Part shown: in pieces, positions 50,855 to 59,434 of the stretch
Position numbering within the stretch: position 1 is the first letter of the stretch
Layout: each line of letters starts with the position of its first letter
Source of the DNA: JAJYSO01 sp964579505
GTDB taxonomy: Bacteria > Bacteroidota > Bacteroidia > Flavobacteriales > Flavobacteriaceae
Direction of reading: 5' to 3'
DNA length: 64,000 nucleotides
Assembly (NCBI GenBank): GCA_964579505.1
Contig: CAZOGC010000014.1
Span: 4,646 to 68,645, forward strand
Translations under genes and position numbers: made by a program
The notes under the pieces: generated by a model
Told to the model about the DNA's origin: nothing
Databases searched by the model: none
The model's input: only the letters and a program-made list of their open reading frames with translations

Positions 50855-52249
50855 ATGGATTACCGAATTGAAAAAGATACGATAGGCGAGGTTAAAGTAC
50901 CAGCCGACAAACTATGGGGCGCTCAAACAGAACGTTCTCGTAATAATTTTAAAATAGGCCCATCGGCTTCTATGCCGCTTGAAATCATCTATGCCTTTGC
51001 TTATTTAAAAAAAGCGGCGGCAAAAACCAACGCCGAACTAGGCGTGCTTCCACAAGAAAAGGAAAAGCTTATTTCTGCAGTTTGTGATGAAATTTTAGCC
51101 GGTAAACACGATGATCAATTTCCTTTGGTAATCTGGCAAACCGGTTCAGGTACGCAGAGCAATATGAATGTAAATGAAGTAATTGCTCACCGCGCTCACC
51201 AATTAGCCGGACATAAAATAGGAGAAGGCGAAAAAACCTTACAACCCAATGATGATGTAAACAAATCACAATCTTCTAACGATACTTTCCCTACGGCTAT
51301 GCATATTGCTATCTACAAAAAAATTGTAGAAGTAACCATTCCGGGGGTCACTCAATTACAAGAATCGTTGGAAAAGAAAGCAGCAGAATTTAACGATATT
51401 GTAAAAACCGGTCGTACGCACTTTATGGATGCTACGCCGCTTACATTAGGACAAGAATTTAGTGGGTATGCTTCTCAATTAAAACACGGATTAAGAGCGG
51501 TAAACAATACCTTATCTCATTTAACAGAATTGGCTTTAGGTGGTACCGCCGTAGGAACCGGGTTAAATACTCCGGAGGGATATGCTGAAAATGTAGCGGC
51601 TCAAATAGCTACGCTTATAGGCTTACCTTTTGTAACAGCAGCTAACAAGTTTGAGGCTTTAGCAGCACACGATGCGGTAGTTGGAGTACATGGAGCCTTA
51701 AAACAATTAGCAGTTTCATTAAATAAAATTGCCAATGATATTCGCATGTTGTCTTCAGGTCCTCGTTGTGGTATAGGCGAAATTGTTATTCCGGCAAATG
51801 AACCCGGTTCTTCTATTATGCCCGGAAAAGTAAACCCAACTCAGGCTGAAGCAGTTACTATGGTGGCTGCACAAGTTTTAGGAAATGATGTGGCTGTAAA
51901 TGTGGGGGGTGCACAAGGCCAATTTGAATTGAATGTATTTAAACCGGTAATGGCTTCTAACACCATAGAGAGTGCTCAACTTATTGGAGATGTGTGTGCT
52001 TCTTTTGCAGAAAAATGCGTAGATGGTATTCAACCTAATCACAAAAATATTGAGGCACATTTAACCGGTAGTTTAATGCTGGTCACGGCGCTTAATACAC
52101 ATATTGGTTATTATAAAGCGGCAGATATTGCCAATGCGGCTCATAAAAACGGAACTACTTTAAAAGAAGAAGCCCTGCGTTTAGGCTATACTACTGCCGA
52201 ACAATTTGACGAATGGGTAGACCCTAAAAAAATGGTGGGAAAACACTGA
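50855..52249 (+). CDS. fumC: Fumarate hydratase, class II
   Basis: 464-residue TCA-cycle enzyme interconverting fumarate and malate, iron-independent. Seen: GEVKVPADKLWGAQTERS, the SGTQSNMNVNEV segment, KTGRTHFMDATPLTLGQE with the catalytic His, and the superfamily signature GSSIMPGKVNPTQ (near residue 315). ATG at 50855. It is followed 39 bp later by a desaturase and then an aminotransferase on the same strand, possibly one unit. Confidence 0.96.
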   Translation: MDYRIEKDTIGEVKVPADKLWGAQTERSRNNFKIGPSASMPLEIIYAFAYLKKAAAKTNAELGVLPQEKEKLISAVCDEILAGKHDDQFPLVIWQTGSGTQSNMNVNEVIAHRAHQLAGHKIGEGEKTLQPNDDVNKSQSSNDTFPTAMHIAIYKKIVEVTIPGVTQLQESLEKKAAEFNDIVKTGRTHFMDATPLTLGQEFSGYASQLKHGLRAVNNTLSHLTELALGGTAVGTGLNTPEGYAENVAAQIATLIGLPFVTAANKFEALAAHDAVVGVHGALKQLAVSLNKIANDIRMLSSGPRCGIGEIVIPANEPGSSIMPGKVNPTQAEAVTMVAAQVLGNDVAVNVGGAQGQFELNVFKPVMASNTIESAQLIGDVCASFAEKCVDGIQPNHKNIEAHLTGSLMLVTALNTHIGYYKAADIANAAHKNGTTLKEEALRLGYTTAEQFDEWVDPKKMVGKH

Positions 52250-52288
52250 TTGTAAAACGTTTTTAAGCCATACTTTATATTTTTTTAG

Positions 52289-53392
52289 ATGAATAATAAA
52301 ACCACCGTACGTTTTTCACGTCAAGATCAAGCCAAATTTTTTAGAACACTTAACAAGCGTGTCAACGCTTATTTTAAGGAAAATGATATTTCTCGAAAGG
52401 GAGATTGGAAACTCCACCTTAAAACTTTTGTGATGTTTTCGTTGTATTTTACGCCCTACTTTTTAGTGTTGAGTCTTGATATTTCCCAATGGTGGATGCT
52501 ATTACTCACCGTCGTAATGGGAGTAGGAATGGCTGGTGTAGGCATGAACGTAATGCACGATGGTAATCACGGATCTTACTCGTCTAAAAAATGGGTCAAT
52601 AAGTTAATGGGAAGCAGTATGTATATCTTAGCCGGAAATGTGTATAACTGGCAGGTGCAACACAATGTTTTACACCATACTTATACGAACATTCAAGGGC
52701 ATGATGAAGATATAGACGCCGGTTATATCATTCGGTTTTCTAAACATACAAAATGGCGGTGGTTTCATAAATTTCAACAGTACTATTCTATTTTACTCTA
52801 CGGATTGTTGACCTTTAATTGGGCTCTTTTTACCGATTTTAAGCAAACCCCTCGTTATTTAAAACGCGAATTGTCTTATGGAAAAATGCCCAGTCATATA
52901 AAGCAGTGGAGCACTGTGGTAATTAGCAAAATAATATACCTTTCGGTGTGGATTGTTATCCCCATTATTTTTATAGATGTGACTTGGTGGAAAGTACTGA
53001 TTGGTTTTTTTGTGATGCACTATACCGCCGGATTAATCTTGAGTGTAATCTTTCAATTAGCCCATGTGGTAGAAGATGCCGATATGCCTTTGCCAAATGA
53101 GAAGGGCGAAATGAAAAATACATGGGCTATTCATCAGTTGTTTACAACCGTAAATTTTTCGCCTAAAAATAGATTTATAAATTGGTTTACCGGGGGATTA
53201 AATCATCAAATAGAACATCATATTTATCCTAATATATGTCATATACATTATAAGAACCTTGCTAAAATTATTCAAAGAACGGCACAAGAGTTTAACTTGC
53301 CATACTATGAGTATGCAACAACCCCTAAAGCAATTCGCGCTCATTTTCACTATTTAAAAAAAATGGGGCATAAACCGGTTATTCCATCATAA
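52289..53392 (+). CDS. Membrane fatty acid desaturase (acyl-CoA/acyl-lipid)
   Basis: 367-residue integral membrane di-iron desaturase. Three histidine boxes are intact: HDGNH (His90, His94), HNVLHH (His125, His129, His130) and HQIEHH (His306, His310, His311). The QxxHH form of the third box is that of front-end or linoleoyl-CoA-type desaturases; no cytochrome b5 domain is fused. It introduces a double bond in membrane fatty acids, affecting fluidity; regiospecificity cannot be read. 11 bp upstream of the aminotransferase. Confidence 0.92.
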   Translation: MNNKTTVRFSRQDQAKFFRTLNKRVNAYFKENDISRKGDWKLHLKTFVMFSLYFTPYFLVLSLDISQWWMLLLTVVMGVGMAGVGMNVMHDGNHGSYSSKKWVNKLMGSSMYILAGNVYNWQVQHNVLHHTYTNIQGHDEDIDAGYIIRFSKHTKWRWFHKFQQYYSILLYGLLTFNWALFTDFKQTPRYLKRELSYGKMPSHIKQWSTVVISKIIYLSVWIVIPIIFIDVTWWKVLIGFFVMHYTAGLILSVIFQLAHVVEDADMPLPNEKGEMKNTWAIHQLFTTVNFSPKNRFINWFTGGLNHQIEHHIYPNICHIHYKNLAKIIQRTAQEFNLPYYEYATTPKAIRAHFHYLKKMGHKPVIPS

Positions 53393-53403
53393 ACAGTACA
53401 GCC

Positions 53404-54594
53404 ATGTCTATTAATCTATCACAACGTATTAAAAAACTAAAACCTTCTGCTACCTTGGCTATGGCAGCTAAGGCCCGCGAACTAAAAGCACAAGGACAAG
53501 ACATTGTAAGCCTGAGTTTGGGCGAACCCGATTTTGCTCCGCCTGAATTTATTAAAAAAGCAGCTATTCAGGCTATTGAAGAAAATTATCACGGGTATCC
53601 TCCGGTTGATGGATATACTGATTTAAAAGAGGCTATCATAGAAAAGTTTAAACGCGATAATAAACTTACCTACAAACCTTCACAAATTGTAGTTTCAACA
53701 GGTGCTAAGCAGGCTTTGTCTAATGTGGCGTGGGCAATGTTAAACCCGGGTGATGAAGTCATTTTACCTTGTCCGTATTGGGTGAGTTATAGCGATATTG
53801 TAAAACTTGCCGGAGGTGTTCCGATAGAAGTAAAGACCAGTATAGACACGCAGTTTAAAATGACTGCTGAGCAGTTAGAGGCAGCTATTACACCTAAAAC
53901 AAAAATGTTGTGGTACAGTTCGCCTTGTAATCCTAGTGGAGCCATATACAGCAAAGAGGAGTTACGTGCTTTGGCTGATGTATTGCAAAAACACCCCGAT
54001 ATTGTGGTGTTGAGCGATGAAATTTATGAGCACATTAATTATACCGGAAACCCACATGCATCGATAGCTCAGTTTACCGATATGTACAACCGGGTAATTA
54101 CCGTAAATGGTATATCAAAATCTTTTTCTATGACAGGATGGAGAATAGGGTATATAGGTGCTCCGGAAGAGATTGCTCGCGCATGCAATAAAAATCAGGG
54201 GCAGACGACTAGTGGAGCCAATTGTATTGCACAACGCGCTACAATTACAGCTTTAAAAGCACCGGTGAGTAAAATTCAATATATGATAGATGAATTTGCT
54301 GAACGCCGAACGCTTATCTTACAATTGTTGGCAGAAGTAGAAGGTTTTGTTTGTACTAAACCGGATGGAGCTTTTTATGTTTTTCCAAATATTTCTGCCT
54401 ACTTCGGAAAAACAATAAGAGGTACTTTAATTAACAACGCTACAGATTTTTCCATGTTTTTGCTTAAGGAAGCAAAGGTAGCTACAGTAACAGGCGAAGC
54501 TTTTGGCAATCCGCAGTGTATACGTCTGTCATACGCCACGAGTAGAGAACTAATAAAAGAGGCCGTTCATAGAATAAAAACGGCCTTGCAATAA
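53404..54594 (+). CDS. Class I/II pyridoxal-phosphate aminotransferase (aspartate aminotransferase type Ib)
   Basis: 396-residue fold-type I enzyme: LSLGEPDFAPPEF (residues 37-49), STGAKQALSN for PLP phosphate contact, YSSPCNPSGA (171-180), VLSDEIYEH, the PLP Lys239 in ISKSFSMTGWRIGY, and the C-terminal IRLSYATS with the substrate-binding Arg. It most likely transfers the amino group between aspartate and glutamate, but related enzymes accept other amino acids. It starts 11 bp after the desaturase stop. Confidence 0.93.
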   Translation: MSINLSQRIKKLKPSATLAMAAKARELKAQGQDIVSLSLGEPDFAPPEFIKKAAIQAIEENYHGYPPVDGYTDLKEAIIEKFKRDNKLTYKPSQIVVSTGAKQALSNVAWAMLNPGDEVILPCPYWVSYSDIVKLAGGVPIEVKTSIDTQFKMTAEQLEAAITPKTKMLWYSSPCNPSGAIYSKEELRALADVLQKHPDIVVLSDEIYEHINYTGNPHASIAQFTDMYNRVITVNGISKSFSMTGWRIGYIGAPEEIARACNKNQGQTTSGANCIAQRATITALKAPVSKIQYMIDEFAERRTLILQLLAEVEGFVCTKPDGAFYVFPNISAYFGKTIRGTLINNATDFSMFLLKEAKVATVTGEAFGNPQCIRLSYATSRELIKEAVHRIKTALQ

Positions 54595-54660
54595 GAAATT
54601 TGATTTAAAAGTAGTAAGAAACCTTTATAGTTAAAGAATTTTAACCCTATACCTTGGGAG

Positions 54661-56268
54661 TTAAAACTCAGAGGTGAAATGGAATTTTAAACTGGGATAT
54701 TTTTGTTGCGTCATTTGTAAGGAAAAAGCAGAATCGGCTAAAAAGACTAACTGCCCTTGTTTGTCTTGTGCTAAAAATTTTCGTTTAACGCGTTTAAACT
54801 CTTCAAATTCAGGATTGGTCGTTTCTTTTTTTCCTTTTTTACTTTCTCCGCCTTCTATCCAACACGCTTTATAAACATTAATGGGCTCATATGAGCACTT
54901 GGCTCCATATTCGTGTTCTAATCTATATTGAATTACTTCGTATTGCAGCGCGCCTACGGTACCAATAATTTTTCGACCGTTAAGTTCTAACGTAAACATT
55001 TGAGCAACCCCTTCATCCATTAATTGAGAGATGCCTTTGTTGAGCTGTTTAGCTTTCATAGGATCATCGTTGTTGATGTAACGGAAATGTTCGGGAGAAA
55101 AGTTGGGAATTCCTTTAAAATTAAGTGCCTCTCCTTCGGTAAGGGTATCGCCTATTTTAAAATTTCCGGTATCGTGTAACCCCACAATATCTCCCGGATA
55201 AGAAGTATCTACAATTGCTTTTTTGTTGGCAAAAAAAGCATTAGGGCTACTAAATTTGAGTTTTTTTTGCTGTCTTACGTGTAAATAATAGGTATTGCGT
55301 TCAAATTTTCCGGAAACAATTTTCACAAAAGCCAATCGATCACGGTGTCTGGGATCCATATTAGCATGAATTTTAAAAACAAACCCGGTAAATTTTTCTT
55401 CCTCCGGCTTTACAATACGTATATCTCCTTCCTTAGGCAGAGGAGGGGGCGCAATTTCAATAAAACAATCTAATAATTCTCTAACCCCAAAATTGTGTAA
55501 TGCCGATCCAAAAAATACGGGTTGTAAGTTTCCGGCCACATAAGATTCTCGGTTAAATTTAGGGTAAACTCCTTCTACCAATTCAACTTCATCGCGAAGT
55601 TTTTGGGCAGCCTGTTCTCCAATTAATTCGGGTAATTCAGGCGTATTTAGGTCGTTTATCTCTAGAGTGTCATTAATGTCTTTTCGAGAATCTCCGGTAA
55701 ATAAATTAATATTGTTTTCCCAGATATTGTAAATCCCTTTAAAGTCGTATCCCATTCCTATAGGAAAACTCAACGGAGTAACTTTTAAGTGTAATTTTTG
55801 TTCAATTTCGTCTAATAAATCAAAGGCATCTCTTCCTTCGCGATCAAGTTTATTAATAAACACAATCATAGGAATGTTGCGCATGCGACAGACTTCTACC
55901 AGCTTTTCGGTTTGTTCTTCTACTCCTTTGGCCACATCAATAACCACAATTACGCTATCTACAGCGGTTAATGTTCGAAAAGTATCTTCCGCAAAATCTT
56001 TGTGTCCAGGCGTATCTAGAATATTTATTTTGATGTTTTTATAATTAAAACTCAACACCGATGTGGCTACAGAAATTCCCCGTTGGCGCTCAATTTCCAT
56101 AAAATCGCTCGTAGCTCCTTTCTTGATTTTATTAGATTTTACGGCTCCGGCTTCTTGAATAGCTCCTCCAAAAAGCAATAACTTTTCAGTTAGTGTTGTC
56201 TTTCCGGCGTCGGGGTGAGAAACAATTCCAAAGGTGCGTCGTCTGTTAATTTCTTCATTTAATTTCAT
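54661..56268 (-). CDS. prfC: Peptide chain release factor 3
   Basis: 535-residue translational GTPase that recycles RF1/RF2 from the ribosome. G1 is SHPDAGKTT (residues 17-25), switch and G3 are present (RGISVATSVLSF, DTPGH), G4 is NKLD, followed by domains II and III with RF3-specific VGALQYEVIQYRLEHEY. The frame is open nine codons further upstream, but that stretch contains the promoter; ATG at 56266-56268 gives the family start. It is transcribed alone and is divergent from pyrH. Confidence 0.96.
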   Translation of the reverse strand: MKLNEEINRRRTFGIVSHPDAGKTTLTEKLLLFGGAIQEAGAVKSNKIKKGATSDFMEIERQRGISVATSVLSFNYKNIKINILDTPGHKDFAEDTFRTLTAVDSVIVVIDVAKGVEEQTEKLVEVCRMRNIPMIVFINKLDREGRDAFDLLDEIEQKLHLKVTPLSFPIGMGYDFKGIYNIWENNINLFTGDSRKDINDTLEINDLNTPELPELIGEQAAQKLRDEVELVEGVYPKFNRESYVAGNLQPVFFGSALHNFGVRELLDCFIEIAPPPLPKEGDIRIVKPEEEKFTGFVFKIHANMDPRHRDRLAFVKIVSGKFERNTYYLHVRQQKKLKFSSPNAFFANKKAIVDTSYPGDIVGLHDTGNFKIGDTLTEGEALNFKGIPNFSPEHFRYINNDDPMKAKQLNKGISQLMDEGVAQMFTLELNGRKIIGTVGALQYEVIQYRLEHEYGAKCSYEPINVYKACWIEGGESKKGKKETTNPEFEEFKRVKRKFLAQDKQGQLVFLADSAFSLQMTQQKYPSLKFHFTSEF

Positions 56269-56273
56269 GGGCG

Positions 56274-56303
56274 CAAAGATATTGTTTTTCGGCACGGGGT
56301 CAA
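56274..56303 (-). promoter_or_regulatory. prfC promoter, apparently leaderless
   Basis: Minus strand: TTG at 56303-56301, 19-nt spacer, TATCTTTG at 56281-56274. Only CGCCC separates it from the prfC ATG, so a start spaced as at the SRP RNA gene (four bases skipped) falls within one nucleotide of the ATG. Confidence 0.7.
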
Positions 56304-56430
56304 ATGGTTTTTACCCGGATTTATGGGTGCAAATTTTTTTGTAAAAAAGGGTATTTACATGTATAAAGTAAGGTTTATAGTAAATAAAATTTGTTTTTTG
56401 GCCAGCCTGTGTGGAGAAATAGAATATCCG

Positions 56431-56438
56431 TATATTTG
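56431..56438 (+). promoter_or_regulatory. Probable -7 box of pyrH-frr
   Basis: TATATTTG, 20 nt before the pyrH ATG, exact to consensus; a TTG at the usual spacing is missing. Confidence 0.42.
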
Positions 56439-56458
56439 TCAAAATTGAAAAAATAGCT

Positions 56459-57166
56459 ATGCATTACAAACGCATTTTATTAAAACTATCTGGTGAGGCC
56501 TTAATGGGAGACCGAAAATACGGAATAGACCCCAAACGTTTGGCAGAATATGCCCAAGATATAAAGTCGGTAGCAGATAAGGGTGTAGAAATAGCTATTG
56601 TAATTGGAGGAGGAAATATTTTTAGAGGGGTAGCCGGAGCCAGTAAAGGAATGGATAGAGTGCAAGCAGACAGTATGGGTATGTTGGCCACCGTTATTAA
56701 TGGGCTGGCTTTGCAAAGCGCTTGTGAAAATGCAGGAATAGAGACGCGTTTACAATCGGCCGTTGAAATAGATGAATTGGCTGAACCCTTTATTCGCCGA
56801 AAAGCTTTGCGGCATTTAGAAAAAGGCCGCGTAGTTATCTTTGGTGGCGGTACCGGAAACCCTTATTTTACGACAGATTCAGCCGCTGTTTTACGGGCTA
56901 TTGAAATTAAAGCTGATGTTATTTTAAAAGGAACTCGGGTAGATGGTATTTATACGGCTGATCCTGAAAAAGATGACAACGCTACGAAGTTTGATTTTAT
57001 AAGTTTTGATGAAGTGTTGCGTAAAGGATTAAAAGTAATGGATACCACCGCTTTTACCCTTAGCCAAGAAAATGAATTACCCATTATTGTCTTTGATATG
57101 AATAAACCGGGCAACTTGCTAAAAGTAGTTTCCGGAGAAAAAATAGGAACAACCGTAAAGTGTTAA
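56459..57166 (+). CDS. pyrH: UMP kinase
   Basis: 235-residue amino-acid-kinase-fold enzyme that phosphorylates UMP to UDP. Seen: RILLKLSGEALMG (residues 4-16), VIGGGNIFRG (about 48-57), VIFGGGTGNPYFTTDSAA (about 123-140) and the VDGIYTADPEKD segment. It starts the pyrH-frr pair, a very widespread order, with 29 bp between the genes. Confidence 0.96.
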   Translation: MHYKRILLKLSGEALMGDRKYGIDPKRLAEYAQDIKSVADKGVEIAIVIGGGNIFRGVAGASKGMDRVQADSMGMLATVINGLALQSACENAGIETRLQSAVEIDELAEPFIRRKALRHLEKGRVVIFGGGTGNPYFTTDSAAVLRAIEIKADVILKGTRVDGIYTADPEKDDNATKFDFISFDEVLRKGLKVMDTTAFTLSQENELPIIVFDMNKPGNLLKVVSGEKIGTTVKC

Positions 57167-57195
57167 CCGTTAACAAACGATAAAAATCGTGAATT

Positions 57196-57750
57196 ATGGA
57201 TGAAGAGATTCAATTTATATTAGAAAGTACAGAAGAGGCTATGAATGATGCGTTGATTTTCCTAGAAAAACAATTGGGAAATATTCGTGCCGGGAAAGCC
57301 AGTCCACGTATGGTAAGCACGGTAAAAGTAGAATATTACGGAGCACAAACCCCCCTAAGTCAAGTAGGAAACGTTACTGCTTTAGATGCCCGTACGCTAA
57401 CGATACGTCCGTTTGAAAAATCGTTAATTCCGGAAATAGAAAAAGCCATACAAATGGCCAATTTGGGGTTTAATCCGTCTAACAACGGGGAAAGTGTCAT
57501 TATTAATATACCTACACTTACAGAAGAGCGCCGCATAGAACTTACTAAACAAGCTAAAGCCGAGGCCGAAGATGCTAAAGTAGGGGTGCGTAACGAACGT
57601 AAAAATGCCAATAATAGTTTAAAAAAATTGGACATTTCTGAAGATTTGCAACGCAATACAGAAGATGATATTCAGGAGTTAACCAATAAATACATCGCTA
57701 AAATTGATGAAATTTTAGCGGTAAAAGAAGAAGAAATTATGAAGGTCTGA
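57196..57750 (+). CDS. frr: Ribosome recycling factor
   Basis: 184-residue two-domain protein that splits post-termination ribosomes with EF-G. Seen: LEKQLGNIRAGKASPRMVSTVKVEYYGAQTPL and PLTEERR-like IPTLTEERRIELTKQAKAEAEDAKVGVRNERK in the long three-helix bundle. ATG at 57196. Followed by a terminator shared with convergent HDAC. Confidence 0.96.
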   Translation: MDEEIQFILESTEEAMNDALIFLEKQLGNIRAGKASPRMVSTVKVEYYGAQTPLSQVGNVTALDARTLTIRPFEKSLIPEIEKAIQMANLGFNPSNNGESVIINIPTLTEERRIELTKQAKAEAEDAKVGVRNERKNANNSLKKLDISEDLQRNTEDDIQELTNKYIAKIDEILAVKEEEIMKV

Positions 57751-57776
57751 CTCCTTTGTTATTTAATAAAACGATT

Positions 57777-57804
57777 AAAAGTGGGTTATGAGACTCACTT
57801 TTTT
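57777..57804 (+). terminator. Terminator of pyrH-frr
   Basis: AAAAGTGGGT (57777-57786) / ACTCACTTTT (57793-57802), one G-U pair, loop TATGAG, ending in T6. Confidence 0.78.
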
Positions 57805-57812
57805 ATACGGCA

Positions 57813-58715
57813 TTACCCATAAATTTCTTGCGCTACTCGAAACGTATTGGCGTGCGCTTCTACAATGTGTTTAATTTCTTTAGAATAACCCCCACCCATA
57901 CTACATTCTACCGGAATTTCGTGTTGTGCACAAGCTGCAAATACCATTCTGTCTCGCTCTCTACATCCGGCTATGGTGCAGCTCAACCGCCCCAGCTTGT
58001 CGGTTGCCAGAATATCTACTCCGCTTTGATAAAAAATAAAATCGGGTTTTACGCGGTCAATCAGTTTGGGTAAAATTTGTTGAAGGGTTTGTAAATAAAC
58101 AGCATCGGTAGTTTGGTCTTCCAATTCAATATCTAAATCCGATTTTTCTTTGTGAAACGGATAGTTCTTTTTACCATGCATAGAAAAGGTAAAAACGCTG
58201 TTGTCTCCTTCAAAAATTGAGGCAGTTCCGTTTCCTTGGTGTACGTCTAAATCAACAATCAAGATTTTCTTTGCCCAATTTTTATGTTGAAGATAGCGAG
58301 CAGCAATGGCTTGATCGTGCAGTAAACAAAAGCCTTCCCCGTGGTCTGCATACGCGTGATGTGTTCCTCCTGAAATAGTCATTCCAACTCCATTGGTTAA
58401 GGCATATTCGGCGGCTTTCATCGTACCATCAGCAATGACTCGTTCTCTATTAATGAGCGCTTCTGAAAGCGGAAAACCAATTTTTCGAATGGCTTTTCTA
58501 TCTAAAGTCAGGTTGCACAACGCATCAAAATAAGAACGTTTATGAACGGCTAAGATAGGAGCATTATCGGGTATTTCAGGCTGAAAAAAATTAGCAGGTT
58601 CTACAGTACCTTCTATCAATAATTGTTGAGGTAGAAGCCCATATTTTTCCATCGGAAAACGATGATTTGGGGGTAAAGAGAGTTCAAAAAAAGGGTGATT
58701 GGCAATTTTAAGCAT
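57813..58715 (-). CDS. Histone deacetylase family protein
   Basis: 300-residue zinc hydrolase of the arginase/HDAC fold, related to class IV HDACs and AcuC-type enzymes. Active-site residues appear intact: His119-His120 (GGTHHA), Asp157 and His159 (DLDVHQGNGT), Asp239 (ATDKLG) and Tyr277 (GGGYS). It may deacetylate metabolic proteins, acetyl-CoA synthetase, or small acetylated amines; no histone is implied. Its ATG overlaps the recO stop (TAATG). Confidence 0.92.
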   Translation of the reverse strand: MLKIANHPFFELSLPPNHRFPMEKYGLLPQQLLIEGTVEPANFFQPEIPDNAPILAVHKRSYFDALCNLTLDRKAIRKIGFPLSEALINRERVIADGTMKAAEYALTNGVGMTISGGTHHAYADHGEGFCLLHDQAIAARYLQHKNWAKKILIVDLDVHQGNGTASIFEGDNSVFTFSMHGKKNYPFHKEKSDLDIELEDQTTDAVYLQTLQQILPKLIDRVKPDFIFYQSGVDILATDKLGRLSCTIAGCRERDRMVFAACAQHEIPVECSMGGGYSKEIKHIVEAHANTFRVAQEIYG

Positions 58716-59434
58716 TAGGCAAAGAGTTGTGCAAGCACTTCAAGAGATTGGGGTTGCCGAAATCCTTGAAGCTGTATTTCGTAATACGATAAAATAAAGA
58801 CTAAAAATTTTTGGCGATCTTCTTGTTGTAATCTTAATTGCTTAATTTCTGCATCATTGGCTTGTAAGAGGGTTTTAAGAAGGACGCAATTTTTTCCGCT
58901 AACAGAATAATTATCGGTTTCTTCTGCCTCAAATTGACCTTGTTGCAAATTGAAGTAAGGAAGGTCTTCTTGTTCAACCTGTGGATAGATTCCCAAATAT
59001 TTGGTAAAATCTACTAGAAACTGTAAATGAAAATTAGCAGTGTTTTCTTCTGTTTCTAGCCGTTGAATGGCTTGTTCAAAAAAAGCAAATAAAGGTTCGT
59101 TTTGCTCTTCTTCTTGTACGGCATTTCGAATCACTTCAGTTAAAAAAATGGCGATAGAAGACTTTTGTATTTGTGTACGAATAGAAGGATTGATGGCGGT
59201 TAGTTTGGCTTCTTTCAGGTATTCTAATCGACCAATATTTTTGTGCATTGCTACAATTTCTAACATACTAAGTGGTTGAAACATAGCAGACTTTATCTTT
59301 CCCTTTTTTGTTTTTAATACGCCGCGTAGCAGATATGATTTTAGTCCGTCTGTGGCGGTGTAGAGTCGCACAATTAAATCGGCTTCAGAATAGCGGTGAC
59401 TGTTTAGCGCAATGGCTTTTGTTTTTACGATCAT
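58715..59434 (-). CDS. recO: DNA repair protein RecO
   Basis: 239-residue recombination mediator that, with RecR, loads RecA on SSB-covered DNA. It has the N-terminal OB fold (VKTKAIALNSHRYSEADLIVRLYT, LRGVLKTKKGKIKSAMFQPLSMLEI) and a helical C-domain without the zinc cysteines seen in some homologues. Its start overlaps the last base of the porZ stop, and its stop overlaps the HDAC start. Confidence 0.93.
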   Translation of the reverse strand: MIVKTKAIALNSHRYSEADLIVRLYTATDGLKSYLLRGVLKTKKGKIKSAMFQPLSMLEIVAMHKNIGRLEYLKEAKLTAINPSIRTQIQKSSIAIFLTEVIRNAVQEEEQNEPLFAFFEQAIQRLETEENTANFHLQFLVDFTKYLGIYPQVEQEDLPYFNLQQGQFEAEETDNYSVSGKNCVLLKTLLQANDAEIKQLRLQQEDRQKFLVFILSYYEIQLQGFRQPQSLEVLAQLFA

